Below, one piece after another: positions 35,512-43,930 of a stretch of 64,000 bases of DNA. The position numbers were made by a program, and so were the translations under genes. Under the pieces are notes generated by a model. The model was not told the DNA's origin. It searched no databases and saw only the letters and a program-made list of their open reading frames with translations. The stretch is from Rhodanobacter fulvus Jip2 (GTDB taxonomy: Bacteria > Pseudomonadota > Gammaproteobacteria > Xanthomonadales > Rhodanobacteraceae), in NCBI RefSeq assembly GCF_000264315.1, contig NZ_AJXU01000031.1, positions 84,846 through 148,845 of the forward strand, read 5' to 3'. Positions within the stretch are counted from its first letter, which is position 1, and every line of letters starts with the position of its first letter.

Positions 35512-36624
35512 TCATGCGGTAATGCTTTCCAGGCCGGTATCGATCGCAAAACCGGCGAGTGCCGCCAACGCCTCGTCCAGCGTGAACAGGCCCATGCACG
35601 GCATCGCTCCGCGCAACGGCAGCTCGCCATCGGCCAGCTTGCGCGCCAGCACCACCGCGGGCGTGGCGGGAATCTGCGGACCATCGCCAGCGGCAGCACT
35701 CAGCGACCAGCGCAGGCGCAGCGGCTGGCCGTGCGCATCGCGGCCGGACAACTCCACCACCATGCCGCCGACATCGCTGCCGGCATCGATAAACCACTCG
35801 CTGAGCCGACGCAGCCGCGGCGCGTGGCGGGCGAGATCGCGGACCAGGCCCAGCCGCACCAGCCATGCCGCGGCCAGAGTGCCGAAATGCAGCCGCCGGA
35901 GTTCCAGCCCCGCACGGAACAGCACGCTTTGCACGCCGGGATAGCGCGCCGGGAACAGCTCCAGATCCGGCACCTCGCACAGCCCGACCCAGCGCAGACC
36001 AAATGGGAATTGCTGATGCCGGGTCAGCATCCAGCCGTGACCGTGCTGCCAGCGGCCGTCGCGCCACAACCGCACCGGACGGCCGCAATAGCCGAGGATC
36101 GCCGCCACCGTCGCGTCGCCGCGCGGCGTGCGGTTGCCGGGACTGATCGCGTGCTCGATGCTCTCCAGCACGCCGAAACGCGGCAACAGCGCATCCACCA
36201 CCGCGCTGCTGAACGCCGGCACGGTCGAGGCGCCGCTGACCAGCAGCCGTCCGGCCGCCTTGGCCTGGCCGTCCAGACGTCCGATGCCACTGACGAAGTC
36301 ACGGCCATCGGCAAGATCGACATAGTCGCTGCCGCAGGCCAGGCAAGCCTCGGCCACCCGATAATCCTGTTGCTGGAACGGACCGGCTGCGTGGATCACC
36401 AATTGCGGTCGCAACGACGCGATAGTGGCTGGCAATGCCACCGCACCGATGTCGAGCGCCGCCACCTGTACCGACGGATCGCCCAGACTCTCGCGCAACC
36501 GCTGCAGGCTGGACCGCTGCCGACCGGCGAGGGTCAGCGCAAAGCGCGGGTCATGCGCCAGTTCGCGGGCGATCCGCGAACCGAACACGCCGCTGGCGCC
36601 CATCAGCAACACACGCAAAGCCAT
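35512..36624 (-). CDS. saccharopine dehydrogenase-like NAD(P)-binding protein
   Basis: A 370-residue oxidoreductase. The Rossmann motif LLMGASGVFGSRIARELAHD opens the protein; LVIHAAGPFQQQDYRVAEAC and CGSDYVDLADGRDFV are typical of the saccharopine-dehydrogenase/trans-acting enoyl reductase-like family. The C-terminal part (about 180-330) is a catalytic-like domain of unknown substrate, and no transmembrane helix is evident. It converges with the DUF4166/DCC pair with an 11-bp gap. Fused relatives combining this domain with DUF4166 suggest the three proteins act in one pathway, perhaps lipid or polyketide-like modification; that is inference. Confidence 0.85.
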   Translation of the reverse strand: MALRVLLMGASGVFGSRIARELAHDPRFALTLAGRQRSSLQRLRESLGDPSVQVAALDIGAVALPATIASLRPQLVIHAAGPFQQQDYRVAEACLACGSDYVDLADGRDFVSGIGRLDGQAKAAGRLLVSGASTVPAFSSAVVDALLPRFGVLESIEHAISPGNRTPRGDATVAAILGYCGRPVRLWRDGRWQHGHGWMLTRHQQFPFGLRWVGLCEVPDLELFPARYPGVQSVLFRAGLELRRLHFGTLAAAWLVRLGLVRDLARHAPRLRRLSEWFIDAGSDVGGMVVELSGRDAHGQPLRLRWSLSAAAGDGPQIPATPAVVLARKLADGELPLRGAMPCMGLFTLDEALAALAGFAIDTGLESITA

Positions 36625-36650
36625 GCGTCTCCCCTCCGTCGCGGCCTCTC

Positions 36651-36680
36651 AAAAACAAAACCCGCCGGAGGGCGGGTTTT
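36651..36680 (-). terminator. intrinsic terminator of the desaturase gene
   Basis: On the minus strand the stem AAAACCCGCC / GGCGGGTTTT (36671-36680 with 36657-36666, loop CTCC) is followed by GTTTTT. It lies 24 bp after the desaturase stop codon and has the same stem as the rpmG terminator. Confidence 0.9.
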
Positions 36681-36704
36681 GCTGGAACAAATCGGTCGAA
36701 GCGC

Positions 36705-37901
36705 TCAGGCGGCGTTGGCAACCGTATAGCCCTTCAGCCGCTGGGCGAAGTCCTGCAGGGCGCGGATGCCGCTTTCCTCGGCTTCGTGGATCCATTGCTG
36801 CAGACCCTTCAACGCCTGCTCGGCGCCGCGCTGTTCCATCAGCGCCGCGAGGCGGTTGCGGAAGTCGCAGACGGTTTGCAGGGTGGGACGACGGGCCAGT
36901 ACGGCCTGCAGTTTTGCGCTGCTGTCCTGGTCCAGCCAGCGGCCGCCGTCGGCCAGCGCGCGGCGCATGCGGCGCGGCATCGATTTGATGTTGTCGCCGG
37001 CGTGGGTCGCTTCTTCGCGCAAGGTGGGCACGATCACGCCGCGGTAGTAGTCGGTCATGGCCTGGAAGCGGTGGGTCAGCACGGCCTTCAGGGTATCGGC
37101 GTCAGGCAGGCGCACGTTGGGACGCACGTCCAGCGATGGCGCCACGCGCAGTACCTTGGCCAGGCCCACGGCGCGCAGGCCGCAGATCGCCGCCCAGCCG
37201 ATGTCGAATTCCCACTTGCGCAGCGCGAACTTGGCCGAGCTGGGGAAGGCGTGGTGGTTGTTGTGCAGCTCTTCACCGCCGATCCAGAACGCCCACGGGA
37301 TCAGGTTGCGCGCGGTGTCGGCGCTCTCGAAGTTGCGGTAGCCGGCCCAGTGGCCGATGCCGTTGACGAAGCCGGCGGCCCAGAACGGGATCCACACCAT
37401 CTGCAGCGCCCACATCGCGGCGCCGATCACGCCGAACAGCGCCACGCTGATCACCAGCATCAGCGCCGGGCCCCAGTACGGGTGCGCGCCATAGAGCTTG
37501 TGCTCGACCCAGTCGTCCGGCGTGCCGCGACCGTACTGCACCATGTCCTGCTTGTTCTCGCAGGCGTCGCGGTACAGCGAGACGCCGTCCCAGAACACCT
37601 TCTTGATGCCGTAGATCATCGGGCTGTGCGGGTCTTCCACCGTCTCGACCTTGGCGTGGTGCTTGCGATGCACCGCCACCCACTCGCGCGTGACCATGCC
37701 GGTGGTGAGCCAGCCCCAAAAACGGAAGAAATGCGCCAGCGCGGGGTGGAAATCCACGCCGCGATGGGTCTGGCTGCGATGCAGGTACAGCGTCACCGTG
37801 AAGATGGTGAGCTGGGTGACGATCAGCAGATAGACGAGCTTCTGCACCCAGCTGGCGCCGGTGAGGCCGTCATTGAGGAAATTGAGTACCGCGTCGAGCA
37901 T
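36705..37901 (-). CDS. membrane fatty acid desaturase (delta-9 acyl-lipid type)
   Basis: A 398-residue di-iron desaturase of the inner membrane that introduces a double bond in acyl chains. The three histidine boxes are complete: HRSQTH (41-46), HRKHH (78-82) and HNNHH (213-217). Hydrophobic segments lie at about 25-40, 58-70 and 150-195. The C-terminal 120 residues are a soluble helical tail. The pattern corresponds to acyl-lipid/acyl-CoA delta-9 desaturases like Pseudomonas DesA/DesB. The ATG at 37901 was chosen; the frame extends 23 codons upstream without similarity. A terminator follows. Confidence 0.93.
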   Translation of the reverse strand: MLDAVLNFLNDGLTGASWVQKLVYLLIVTQLTIFTVTLYLHRSQTHRGVDFHPALAHFFRFWGWLTTGMVTREWVAVHRKHHAKVETVEDPHSPMIYGIKKVFWDGVSLYRDACENKQDMVQYGRGTPDDWVEHKLYGAHPYWGPALMLVISVALFGVIGAAMWALQMVWIPFWAAGFVNGIGHWAGYRNFESADTARNLIPWAFWIGGEELHNNHHAFPSSAKFALRKWEFDIGWAAICGLRAVGLAKVLRVAPSLDVRPNVRLPDADTLKAVLTHRFQAMTDYYRGVIVPTLREEATHAGDNIKSMPRRMRRALADGGRWLDQDSSAKLQAVLARRPTLQTVCDFRNRLAALMEQRGAEQALKGLQQWIHEAEESGIRALQDFAQRLKGYTVANAA

Positions 37902-38069
37902 GGAAAAAATACCGGGAAGTGGATGGAGCAACGCGCGCGAGAACTGGCAACGCGCCAGCGCGAAACACAATGATACCAGTCGGTCAAGCGGGAAACGCTA
38001 ACCGGCCGTTAGCTCTGGATGCATCCATGCCCTGTTGTCTAACAGTGGGGGCGCCGTGACAATCACGCA

Positions 38070-38831
38070 ATGACCACGATCATCCCCTCCTCGCCGCCGG
38101 TCGTCCTGCAACTGGACCGACTCAGCCGCCGCCGCGCCGGCCGGCACGCCGTACGGGACCTCGACCTGTCGCTGCACGCCGGTCAGGTGCTGGGCTTGCT
38201 GGGCGTCAACGGGGCGGGCAAATCGACCACCTTGTCGATGATCGCCGGCGCCCTGCGGCCCGACAGCGGCGGCATCCGGTTGTGTGGCGAGGATTTCCTG
38301 GAACACCCGGAACTGGCCCGCAGCCGCATCGGCTGGCTGCCCGAACGCGCGCCGGTGTGGGCGGAACTCAGCGTCAGCGAGCATCTCGACGCGCACGGGC
38401 GACTGCGCGGCCTGAAAGGCGGCACCTTGCGTGCCGCCCGCGAACGCGTGCTGGACCGCCTCGACCTGCAGCCGCTGGCCCGCCGCCTGGCCGGCGTGCT
38501 GTCGCAGGGCCAGCGCCAGCGGTTGGGGCTGGCCTGCGCCCTGCTTCACCGGCCCGGGCTGCTGGTGCTGGACGAGCCGGCCAACGCGCTCGATCCGGTG
38601 CAGGCCGTGGCCTTGCGCGGGCTGATCCGCGAACAGGCCGCAGCCGGCACGGCGGTGATCCTGTCCACCCACCTGCTGGCCGAAGTCACCGCCGTCTGCG
38701 ATCGCGTGGCGATCCTGCACGACGGCTGCCTGCGCCATGACGGCCCGGTGCAGGCGGACGATCACCAGGCGCTGGAACGCACGTTCTTCGAGATCGCGAT
38801 GCACGGCGACGCCGCGGCGCGCGCCGCATGA
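38070..38831 (+). CDS. ABC transporter ATP-binding protein (GldA/NodI-like)
   Basis: A 253-residue ATPase. Walker A is GVNGAGKSTT (about 45-54), the signature is LSQGQRQRLGLACALLH, Walker B LLVLDEPANALDP, followed by the switch histidine in STHLLAEV. It belongs to the ABC-2 type drug/polysaccharide or Gld export group. The stop codon overlaps the permease start (ATGA). It is the first gene of a four-gene operon with a permease, a GldG-like protein and a DUF4340-like protein. Confidence 0.93.
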   Translation: MTTIIPSSPPVVLQLDRLSRRRAGRHAVRDLDLSLHAGQVLGLLGVNGAGKSTTLSMIAGALRPDSGGIRLCGEDFLEHPELARSRIGWLPERAPVWAELSVSEHLDAHGRLRGLKGGTLRAARERVLDRLDLQPLARRLAGVLSQGQRQRLGLACALLHRPGLLVLDEPANALDPVQAVALRGLIREQAAAGTAVILSTHLLAEVTAVCDRVAILHDGCLRHDGPVQADDHQALERTFFEIAMHGDAAARAA

Positions 38832-39598
38832 GCGGCGTCGTGGCGGGTACGTTCGCGGTGGCACGGCTGGAATGGCGACGCATGCTGGTGCGCCCGCTGG
38901 CCTGGGTGCTGGCGGCGCTGACGCTGGCCTGGCTGGCGTGGAATTTCACCCTGTTGCTGGGCGGTTTCCTGGCCGGGCAGGTGCAGCGTGCCGCCTCGCC
39001 GGACGGGCCGGGTTTCACCGATCTGGTTGCGGTGCCGCTGCTGGGCCAGCTGGCGCAGCTGTCCTTCCTGGTGGTGCCGTTGCTGGGCATGTCAGTGATC
39101 GCCGGCGAGCGCCGCAACGGCACCCTGCCCCTGCTGTTTGCCGCGGGCCTGCCCGCCTCACGCATCGTGCTGGGCAAATACCTGGCGCTGCTGGGCTGGC
39201 TGCTGTCGTGGCTGGCGTTGACGCTGGCGATGCCGCTGGCCTTGGCGCACGCCACCGATCTGGACGGGGGCAAGCTGGCGGCCGCGACGCTGGGCCTGGC
39301 GCTGATGCTGGCCGCGCTGGCGGCGTTGGGTGTGGCCTGCTCCGCCTTCGCCTCGCATCCGGCGATCGCCGCCGCGGCCGCGCTGATCCTCGCGCTGGCG
39401 CTGTGGAGCGTGAACGTGGGCGCACAGATGGCCGGCATCAACGGCGGCGTACTGAACTGGCTGGCGATGAGTACGCATGAGCAACCGCTGCTGCGCGGGC
39501 TGGTTTCCACTACCGACCTGGCCTGGTTTGCGCTGCTGATCGTGGTGACGCTGGCACTGGCGTCGCGACGGCTCGACAACGAGCGGGAGCGCGGCTGA
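38828..39598 (+). CDS. ABC-2 type transporter permease (GldF-like)
   Basis: A 256-residue inner-membrane protein with six hydrophobic segments (about 20-45, 60-85, 108-130, 145-170, 178-195 and 225-245). The N-terminus VARLEWRRMLVRPLAWVLA and the loop VIAGERRNGTLPLLFAAGLP are typical of ABC-2 permeases. It pairs with the upstream ATPase; start and stop overlap the neighbours by 4 bp and 1 bp, so it is certainly in the operon. Substrate unknown. Confidence 0.92.
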   Translation: MSGVVAGTFAVARLEWRRMLVRPLAWVLAALTLAWLAWNFTLLLGGFLAGQVQRAASPDGPGFTDLVAVPLLGQLAQLSFLVVPLLGMSVIAGERRNGTLPLLFAAGLPASRIVLGKYLALLGWLLSWLALTLAMPLALAHATDLDGGKLAAATLGLALMLAALAALGVACSAFASHPAIAAAAALILALALWSVNVGAQMAGINGGVLNWLAMSTHEQPLLRGLVSTTDLAWFALLIVVTLALASRRLDNERERG

Positions 39599-40953
39599 TG
39601 CGCGCACTGTTCAGACGTCTGGACGGCTGGTTGTTCGCCGTGATGTTGCTGCTGGCCGCCGCTGCGCTGGGTTTTCTCAGCACGCGTTTCGCCCACGTCT
39701 CGGACTGGACCGCGGGTGGCCGCACCAGCCTGTCGGCGCAAAGCCGCGCGGTACTGGCAAGGCTGGATGGCCCGGTGGAAATCACCAGCTACGCCAGCCC
39801 GCAAAGCGACCTGCGCCAGACCGTGGCCGGCTTCCTGCAGCGCTACCAGGCGGTGAAACCCGACCTGCGGCTGCGCTTCGTCGATCCGCAGCAGGACCCG
39901 GCCGCGATGCGCAAGCTGGGCATCACCGTGGATGGCGCGCTGATCATCCGCTACGGCCAGCGCGAGCAGCGGCTGGACGAACTCTCCGAGCGCAGCCTCA
40001 CCAACGCGCTGGAACGCCTGATCCGCGGCAGCGACCGCATGGTGGCCTTCGTCACCGGCGACGGCGAGCGGCGCGCCGACGGCAAGGCGAACGCCGACAT
40101 GGGCACCTTCATGGCGCAGCTGGAAAGCCGCGGCATGCGCGCGGTGCCGCTGAATTTCAGCCAGGTCAGCGCGGTGCCCGAGCACACCGACCTGGTGGTG
40201 CTGGCCAGCCCCACGGTGGCGCTGCCGCCCGGCGCGGCGCAGGCCCTGGTCGATTACGTGCAGCGCGGCGGCAACCTGTTGTGGCTGACCGAGCCGGCGA
40301 ACGACACGCTGGGCCTCGATCCGCTGGCCAGCGCGCTGGGCGTCCACGTGCTGCCCGGCGTGCTGGTCGACGGTTCCGGCGCCGCCCTGGGCCTGCACGA
40401 TCCGCGCATCATCACGCGCGGCGACTACCCGGCGCAGGCGATCACCCACGGCTTCACCTTCACCACGCTGTTTCCGCAGGCGTCGGCGCTGGCGCAGGTC
40501 AGCCAGCGCGACTGGGCGGTGGCGCCGTTCCTGCGCTCGGGCCCGCAAAGCTGGACCGAGTTCCAGCCGATCGCCAACGATGCCACGTCGGATATCCGCT
40601 TCGATGCGGCCGCTGGCGAGTTGAAGGGGCCGCTGGATTTCGGGCTGGCGTTGAGCCGGCTTTCGCCCAGTCCGGACAAGAGCGAGCAGCGCGCGGTGGT
40701 GATCGGCGACGGCGATTTCCTCTCCAACACGTTCCTGGGCAACGGTGGCAACCGCGCGCTGGGCGAGCGTGTGTTCGACTGGCTGCTGGGCGACGACAAG
40801 CTGGTCGACCTGCCGCCGCGCGGCGCACCGGACCGGCTGGTGCAGATCTCGCAAGGCGGGCTCAACGCGATCAGCGTGGGCTTCCTGGTCGTGCTGCCGC
40901 TGCTGTTGCTGCTGATCGGCGGCACCATCGTGTGGCGTCGGCGGCGGCGCTGA
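39598..40953 (+). CDS. GldG-family ABC-associated protein
   Basis: A 451-residue protein with an N-terminal membrane helix (about 12-30), a large periplasmic-type domain of the ABC-type uncharacterised transport system family, and a C-terminal helix (about 425-447) with an RRRRR-like tail. Seen: SLSAQSRAVLARLDGPVEIT, the phrase LVVLASPTVALPPGAAQALV and GDGDFLSNTFLGNGGNRALG, which match GldG. In Bacteroidetes GldA/F/G support gliding motility, but GldG-type genes also occur in non-gliding proteobacteria, so motility should not be assumed. Stop overlaps the next start. Confidence 0.88.
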   Translation: MRALFRRLDGWLFAVMLLLAAAALGFLSTRFAHVSDWTAGGRTSLSAQSRAVLARLDGPVEITSYASPQSDLRQTVAGFLQRYQAVKPDLRLRFVDPQQDPAAMRKLGITVDGALIIRYGQREQRLDELSERSLTNALERLIRGSDRMVAFVTGDGERRADGKANADMGTFMAQLESRGMRAVPLNFSQVSAVPEHTDLVVLASPTVALPPGAAQALVDYVQRGGNLLWLTEPANDTLGLDPLASALGVHVLPGVLVDGSGAALGLHDPRIITRGDYPAQAITHGFTFTTLFPQASALAQVSQRDWAVAPFLRSGPQSWTEFQPIANDATSDIRFDAAAGELKGPLDFGLALSRLSPSPDKSEQRAVVIGDGDFLSNTFLGNGGNRALGERVFDWLLGDDKLVDLPPRGAPDRLVQISQGGLNAISVGFLVVLPLLLLLIGGTIVWRRRRR

Positions 40954-41444
40954 TGACGCGCGCCAGCCGCCGTCGCCTTACCCTGCTGGCCGCGGTGGTC
41001 GCACTGCTGGCCGCGGCGGGATGGCAATGGCAGCGCGACGCGCAGGCCGCACCCGGCAGCTTGCTGGCGCTGGACCCGGCCTCGGTCGATCGCATCGCAC
41101 TGGCCATTTCGGGCGCGCCAGCGGTGCACTACGAAAAGCGCGACGGCCACTGGTGGATCGTGGATGGCACGCCCCGCCGCACCGATGACGGACGCCTCGC
41201 CGAGCTGGCCGATACCGCCGCCGCCAACGTGCTGAGCTGGCGGCCGGCCAGCGATTTCCAGCCCGCAAAGATCGGCCTGGTGCCGCCCGCCGCCGTGCTT
41301 ACCTTGAACGGCCAGCGCATCGAATTCGGCGAAACCTCGGTCACCGGTCCGCAGCGCTGTGTCCGCGTGGGTGAGCGCATTGCGCTGGTTCCCGCGCACT
41401 ACACGCCGCGGCCGCCCACCGGCCACGTCACCGATCTGCACTGA
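40953..41444 (+). CDS. DUF4340-like membrane-anchored protein, short form
   Basis: A 163-residue protein with an N-terminal membrane anchor (about 9-24) and a periplasmic part. The phrase [20 protein letters not shown] followed by [20 protein letters not shown] is typical of DUF4340, which normally accompanies GldG-like genes and is usually longer, often with two or more repeats of this domain. Here only one domain remains. The GTG start of mutM follows 13 bp after its stop. Whether the shortness is original or due to loss cannot be told from this sequence alone. Confidence 0.75.
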   Translation: MTRASRRRLTLLAAVVALLAAAGWQWQRDAQAAPGSLLALDPASVDRIALAISGAPAVHYEKRDGHWWIVDGTPRRTDDGRLAELADTAAANVLSWRPASDFQPAKIGLVPPAAVLTLNGQRIEFGETSVTGPQRCVRVGERIALVPAHYTPRPPTGHVTDLH

Positions 41445-41457
41445 CCGCGGAACCTCC

Positions 41458-42285
41458 GTGCCCGAACTCCCCGAAGTCGAAACCACCCGCCGCGGTATCG
41501 CGCCGTACCTGATCGGCCGCCGCGTGCTGGGCGTCACCCTGCGCCGGCCCGACTTGCGCTGGCCGATCCCGCCGCAGATCACCACCGTGCTGCCCGGCCA
41601 GCGCATCGAGGCGGTGGAACGGCGCGCGAAGTATCTGCTGCTGCACACCGAGGCGGGCAGCGCGTTGCTGCACCTGGGCATGAGCGGCGTGCTGCGCGTG
41701 CTGCCGCCGGACGCGCCGGTGGGCAAGCACGATCACGTGGATATCGCGCTGGAACGCACGCCCGCGCAGGCGCCGCGCATCCTGCGTTTCACCGATCCAC
41801 GCCGCTTCGGCTGCCTGCTGTGGCAGGCGCCGGGCGAAACCCACGAACTGCTTGCCGGCCTCGGCCCCGAACCGCTGACCGATGACTTCGACGGCGACCT
41901 GCTGTGGCGCCGCTCACGCGGGCGCAAAGCGGCGGTAAAGCTGTTCCTGATGGACAACGCGATCGTGGTGGGCGTGGGCAACATCTACGCCAGCGAGGCG
42001 CTGTTCGCCGCCGGCATCGACCCGCGCCGCGCAGCCGGCACGGTGTCGCGCGCCCGCTACGGACGGCTGGCCGCCGAGGTGAAACGCATCCTGGCGTGGG
42101 CGATCGAACGCGGCGGCACCACCTTGCGCGACTTCATCAGTCCGGACGGCGCGCCGGGTTATTTCTTTCGCGAGCTCAATGTTTATGGCCGCACCGGCGA
42201 ACCGTGCCACGTCTGCGGTACGGCGATCCGCCAGGTGACGCTGGGGCAGCGCTCCACGTTCTGGTGCCCGCGTTGCCAGCGGTGA
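41458..42285 (+). CDS. mutM: formamidopyrimidine-DNA glycosylase
   Basis: MutM removes 8-oxoguanine and formamidopyrimidines from DNA. The 275-residue protein starts with the GTG-initiated (M)[13 protein letters not shown], whose Pro1 and Glu2 (after Met removal) are catalytic. H2TH region [20 protein letters not shown] and the C-terminal zinc finger [24 protein letters not shown] are complete. The GTG at 41458 is fixed by the need for Pro as mature N-terminus. Its stop codon lies within the first unit of a heptamer microsatellite. Confidence 0.97.
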   Translation: MPELPEVETTRRGIAPYLIGRRVLGVTLRRPDLRWPIPPQITTVLPGQRIEAVERRAKYLLLHTEAGSALLHLGMSGVLRVLPPDAPVGKHDHVDIALERTPAQAPRILRFTDPRRFGCLLWQAPGETHELLAGLGPEPLTDDFDGDLLWRRSRGRKAAVKLFLMDNAIVVGVGNIYASEALFAAGIDPRRAAGTVSRARYGRLAAEVKRILAWAIERGGTTLRDFISPDGAPGYFFRELNVYGRTGEPCHVCGTAIRQVTLGQRSTFWCPRCQR

Positions 42286-42324
42286 ATCGGGAATCGGGAA
42301 TCGGGAATCGGGAATCGGGAATCG
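42284..42324. repeat. heptanucleotide microsatellite (GAATCGG), 5.9 units
   Basis: Five perfect GAATCGG units and a sixth one base short follow without interruption, beginning on the second base of the mutM stop codon. The same heptamer in reverse complement closes the window at 63981-64000. Confidence 0.97.
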
Positions 42325-42367
42325 CAAAAGCATCGCCCACAGGGTGGGTTGCTGCACATCCATGGCT

Positions 42368-43132
42368 TCAATCGGGCCAATGGAAAGCTACGTAGGTGTT
42401 GTTGAACTGCGGGTCGTCGGCGCTTCCGCCGGGTTCGGCCACCATGTCGGTGGACAGGCCGTCGACGGCGAGTTCCTGCCCGGCGCGGAAGTGGCCGCCC
42501 ATCGACAGGAACTCCATCAGCCGCTCGCACATGCTGCCGGCGCGGTCCAGCTCGCTTTCGGGCACGTTGCGCACGCTGAGGTCGGGGCGGCCGAACTTGC
42601 GCATGCCGCGGGTGCGTACCCAGGAGCGGTCGGGCGTTTCATCGGCGTTGCACAGGATCAGCACGTGATTGCGCGGCGGCGCACCACCCGGCACCAGGTA
42701 GCGCTGGCGCCACTGGTCGGCGCTGAACAGGCTGAGGATCTGCGGGTCGAGGATCGAGGTGCCGCCGACGTCGAGCAAGCCGGCCAGCACGCCCAGCGTG
42801 TCGTGCAGGTAGTCGAGGCTGTTGCGGTCGTCGATCTCGCCGCGCACCACCAGCACCTCGGGCGCGATGCGCGCCTGCTGGGCGACCTCGGGATTCTCGG
42901 TGTGCAGGATTTCGCCCAGCGCGCTCTGCAGCGGGTAGCCGTCCCACTGGCGCAGCACCGCGTTCTGGAAGCGCTGGATCTCGATGCCCTGGGGCAGGCC
43001 CGGGCTCTGGTAGCGCATCGACGGGATCACCAGCTCCGCGTCGAACTTGCCGAACACGTAGAACACCAGCACGGCTTTCTCGTCGCCCGGAGTCCAGTAC
43101 GGGCGCGGCCAGGCGGGGCTTGTCTCGGTCAT
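42368..43132 (-). CDS. uncharacterised protein, possibly DUF4261-like
   Basis: A 254-residue soluble protein without signal peptide. I do not recognise it with certainty; the stretch SWVRTRGMRKFGRPDLSVRN followed by VPESELDRAGSMCERLMEFL recalls DUF4261-type proteins. It has a mixed alpha/beta character, with LVVRGEIDDRNSLDYLHDTL and NHVLILCNADETPDRS. The ATG at 43132 (MTETSPAW) is chosen over a longer frame to 43231. It sits 85 bp downstream of tdk on the same strand and may be cotranscribed with it. Confidence 0.65.
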   Translation of the reverse strand: MTETSPAWPRPYWTPGDEKAVLVFYVFGKFDAELVIPSMRYQSPGLPQGIEIQRFQNAVLRQWDGYPLQSALGEILHTENPEVAQQARIAPEVLVVRGEIDDRNSLDYLHDTLGVLAGLLDVGGTSILDPQILSLFSADQWRQRYLVPGGAPPRNHVLILCNADETPDRSWVRTRGMRKFGRPDLSVRNVPESELDRAGSMCERLMEFLSMGGHFRAGQELAVDGLSTDMVAEPGGSADDPQFNNTYVAFHWPD

Positions 43133-43217
43133 GCGGGATTCCTTGGAATGCGCGAAAACGGTGGGCGGTCGGTCAAGGTAACGGCAGCATTGTCGCCAGC
43201 GGGTGAGCCCGGCACTG

Positions 43218-43916
43218 TCATCGCGGCTCACCCAGCGGCAACACGGGCTGCTGCAGTTCGATGGAGCCGTCGCCCTGGCTGATCTTCTTGAACTCGGCGC
43301 GGCTCACCGAGACATAGCGCTCGTTGCCGCCGATCTCAACCTGCGGGCCATCGGTGACGGCGCGGCCGAGCTCGTCCACGCGCACCACCATGGTGGCCTT
43401 GCTGCCGGTGTGGCAGATGGTCTTGATCTCCTGCAGCTCGTCGGCCCAGGCCAGCAGGTACAGGCTGCCCTCGAACGGCTCGCCGCGAAAATCGGTGCGC
43501 AGGCCGTACGCCAGCACCGGGATGCGCAACTGGTCGACCACGTCGCTGAGCTGCCACACCTGCGCCTTGGCCAGGAACTGCGCCTCGTCGACAAACACGC
43601 AGTGCAGCGGGCCGTGCGCCGCGATATCGGCCTGCACCAGGGCCAGCAGGTTTTCATCGCCGCCGAAGCGGTGCGCATGCGCCTTCAGGCCGATCCGCGA
43701 TGCCACGGTGACATCCTCAGCCAACTTCCCTTCTCCCGCTCGCGGGAGAAGGTGGCCCGCAGGGCCGGATGAGGGCGCGTCGTGCCCTCGGGTATCCACA
43801 TCCGGTTTCAGGATCAGCGTGCGCATGCCGCGCTCGCGATAGTTGTACGCACTCTGCAGCAGCGTGGTGGTCTTGCCGGCATTCATTGCCGAGTAATAGA
43901 AATAGAGCTTGGCCAT
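43218..43916 (-). CDS. tdk: thymidine kinase with in-frame repeat insertion
   Basis: Tdk phosphorylates thymidine for the dTTP salvage route. The 232-residue protein matches the type II enzyme: P-loop [49 protein letters not shown] and [16 protein letters not shown]. Relative to the 205-residue E. coli protein, about 22 residues are added at residues 45-68 ([20 protein letters not shown]...) between DTR and SRIGL. This insert is encoded by a palindromic repeat (43725-43776). The P-loop and catalytic regions are intact, and the insertion lies in a surface-exposed flexible region, so activity is plausible. The gene may form an operon with engB, 14 bp upstream. Confidence 0.93.
   Translation of the reverse strand: MAKLYFYYSAMNAGKTTTLLQSAYNYRERGMRTLILKPDVDTRGHDAPSSGPAGHLLPRAGEGKLAEDVTVASRIGLKAHAHRFGGDENLLALVQADIAAHGPLHCVFVDEAQFLAKAQVWQLSDVVDQLRIPVLAYGLRTDFRGEPFEGSLYLLAWADELQEIKTICHTGSKATMVVRVDELGRAVTDGPQVEIGGNERYVSVSRAEFKKISQGDGSIELQQPVLPLGEPR
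43725..43776. repeat. palindromic repeat element inside tdk
   Basis: Contains the 24-bp near-perfect palindrome CCTTCTCCCGC TC GCGGGAGAAGG (43729-43739 and 43742-43752), then GGCCC GCA GGGCC and CGGATGAGGG, the pattern of a REP-like family common in GC-rich proteobacteria, usually intergenic. Here it is translated as part of thymidine kinase without shifting the frame. Confidence 0.85.
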
Positions 43917-43930
43917 GGCGTGCGCAGGCG

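Noticed and set aside
38070..41444. Assigning gliding motility to the Gld-like operon
   Set aside because: GldA/F/G-like genes occur in many non-gliding proteobacteria and the other Gld proteins (GldK, L, M, N) are absent from the window.
43725..43776. A transcription terminator inside tdk
   Set aside because: The palindrome has no T-run on either strand and lies inside an intact reading frame, so a repeat insertion explains it better.
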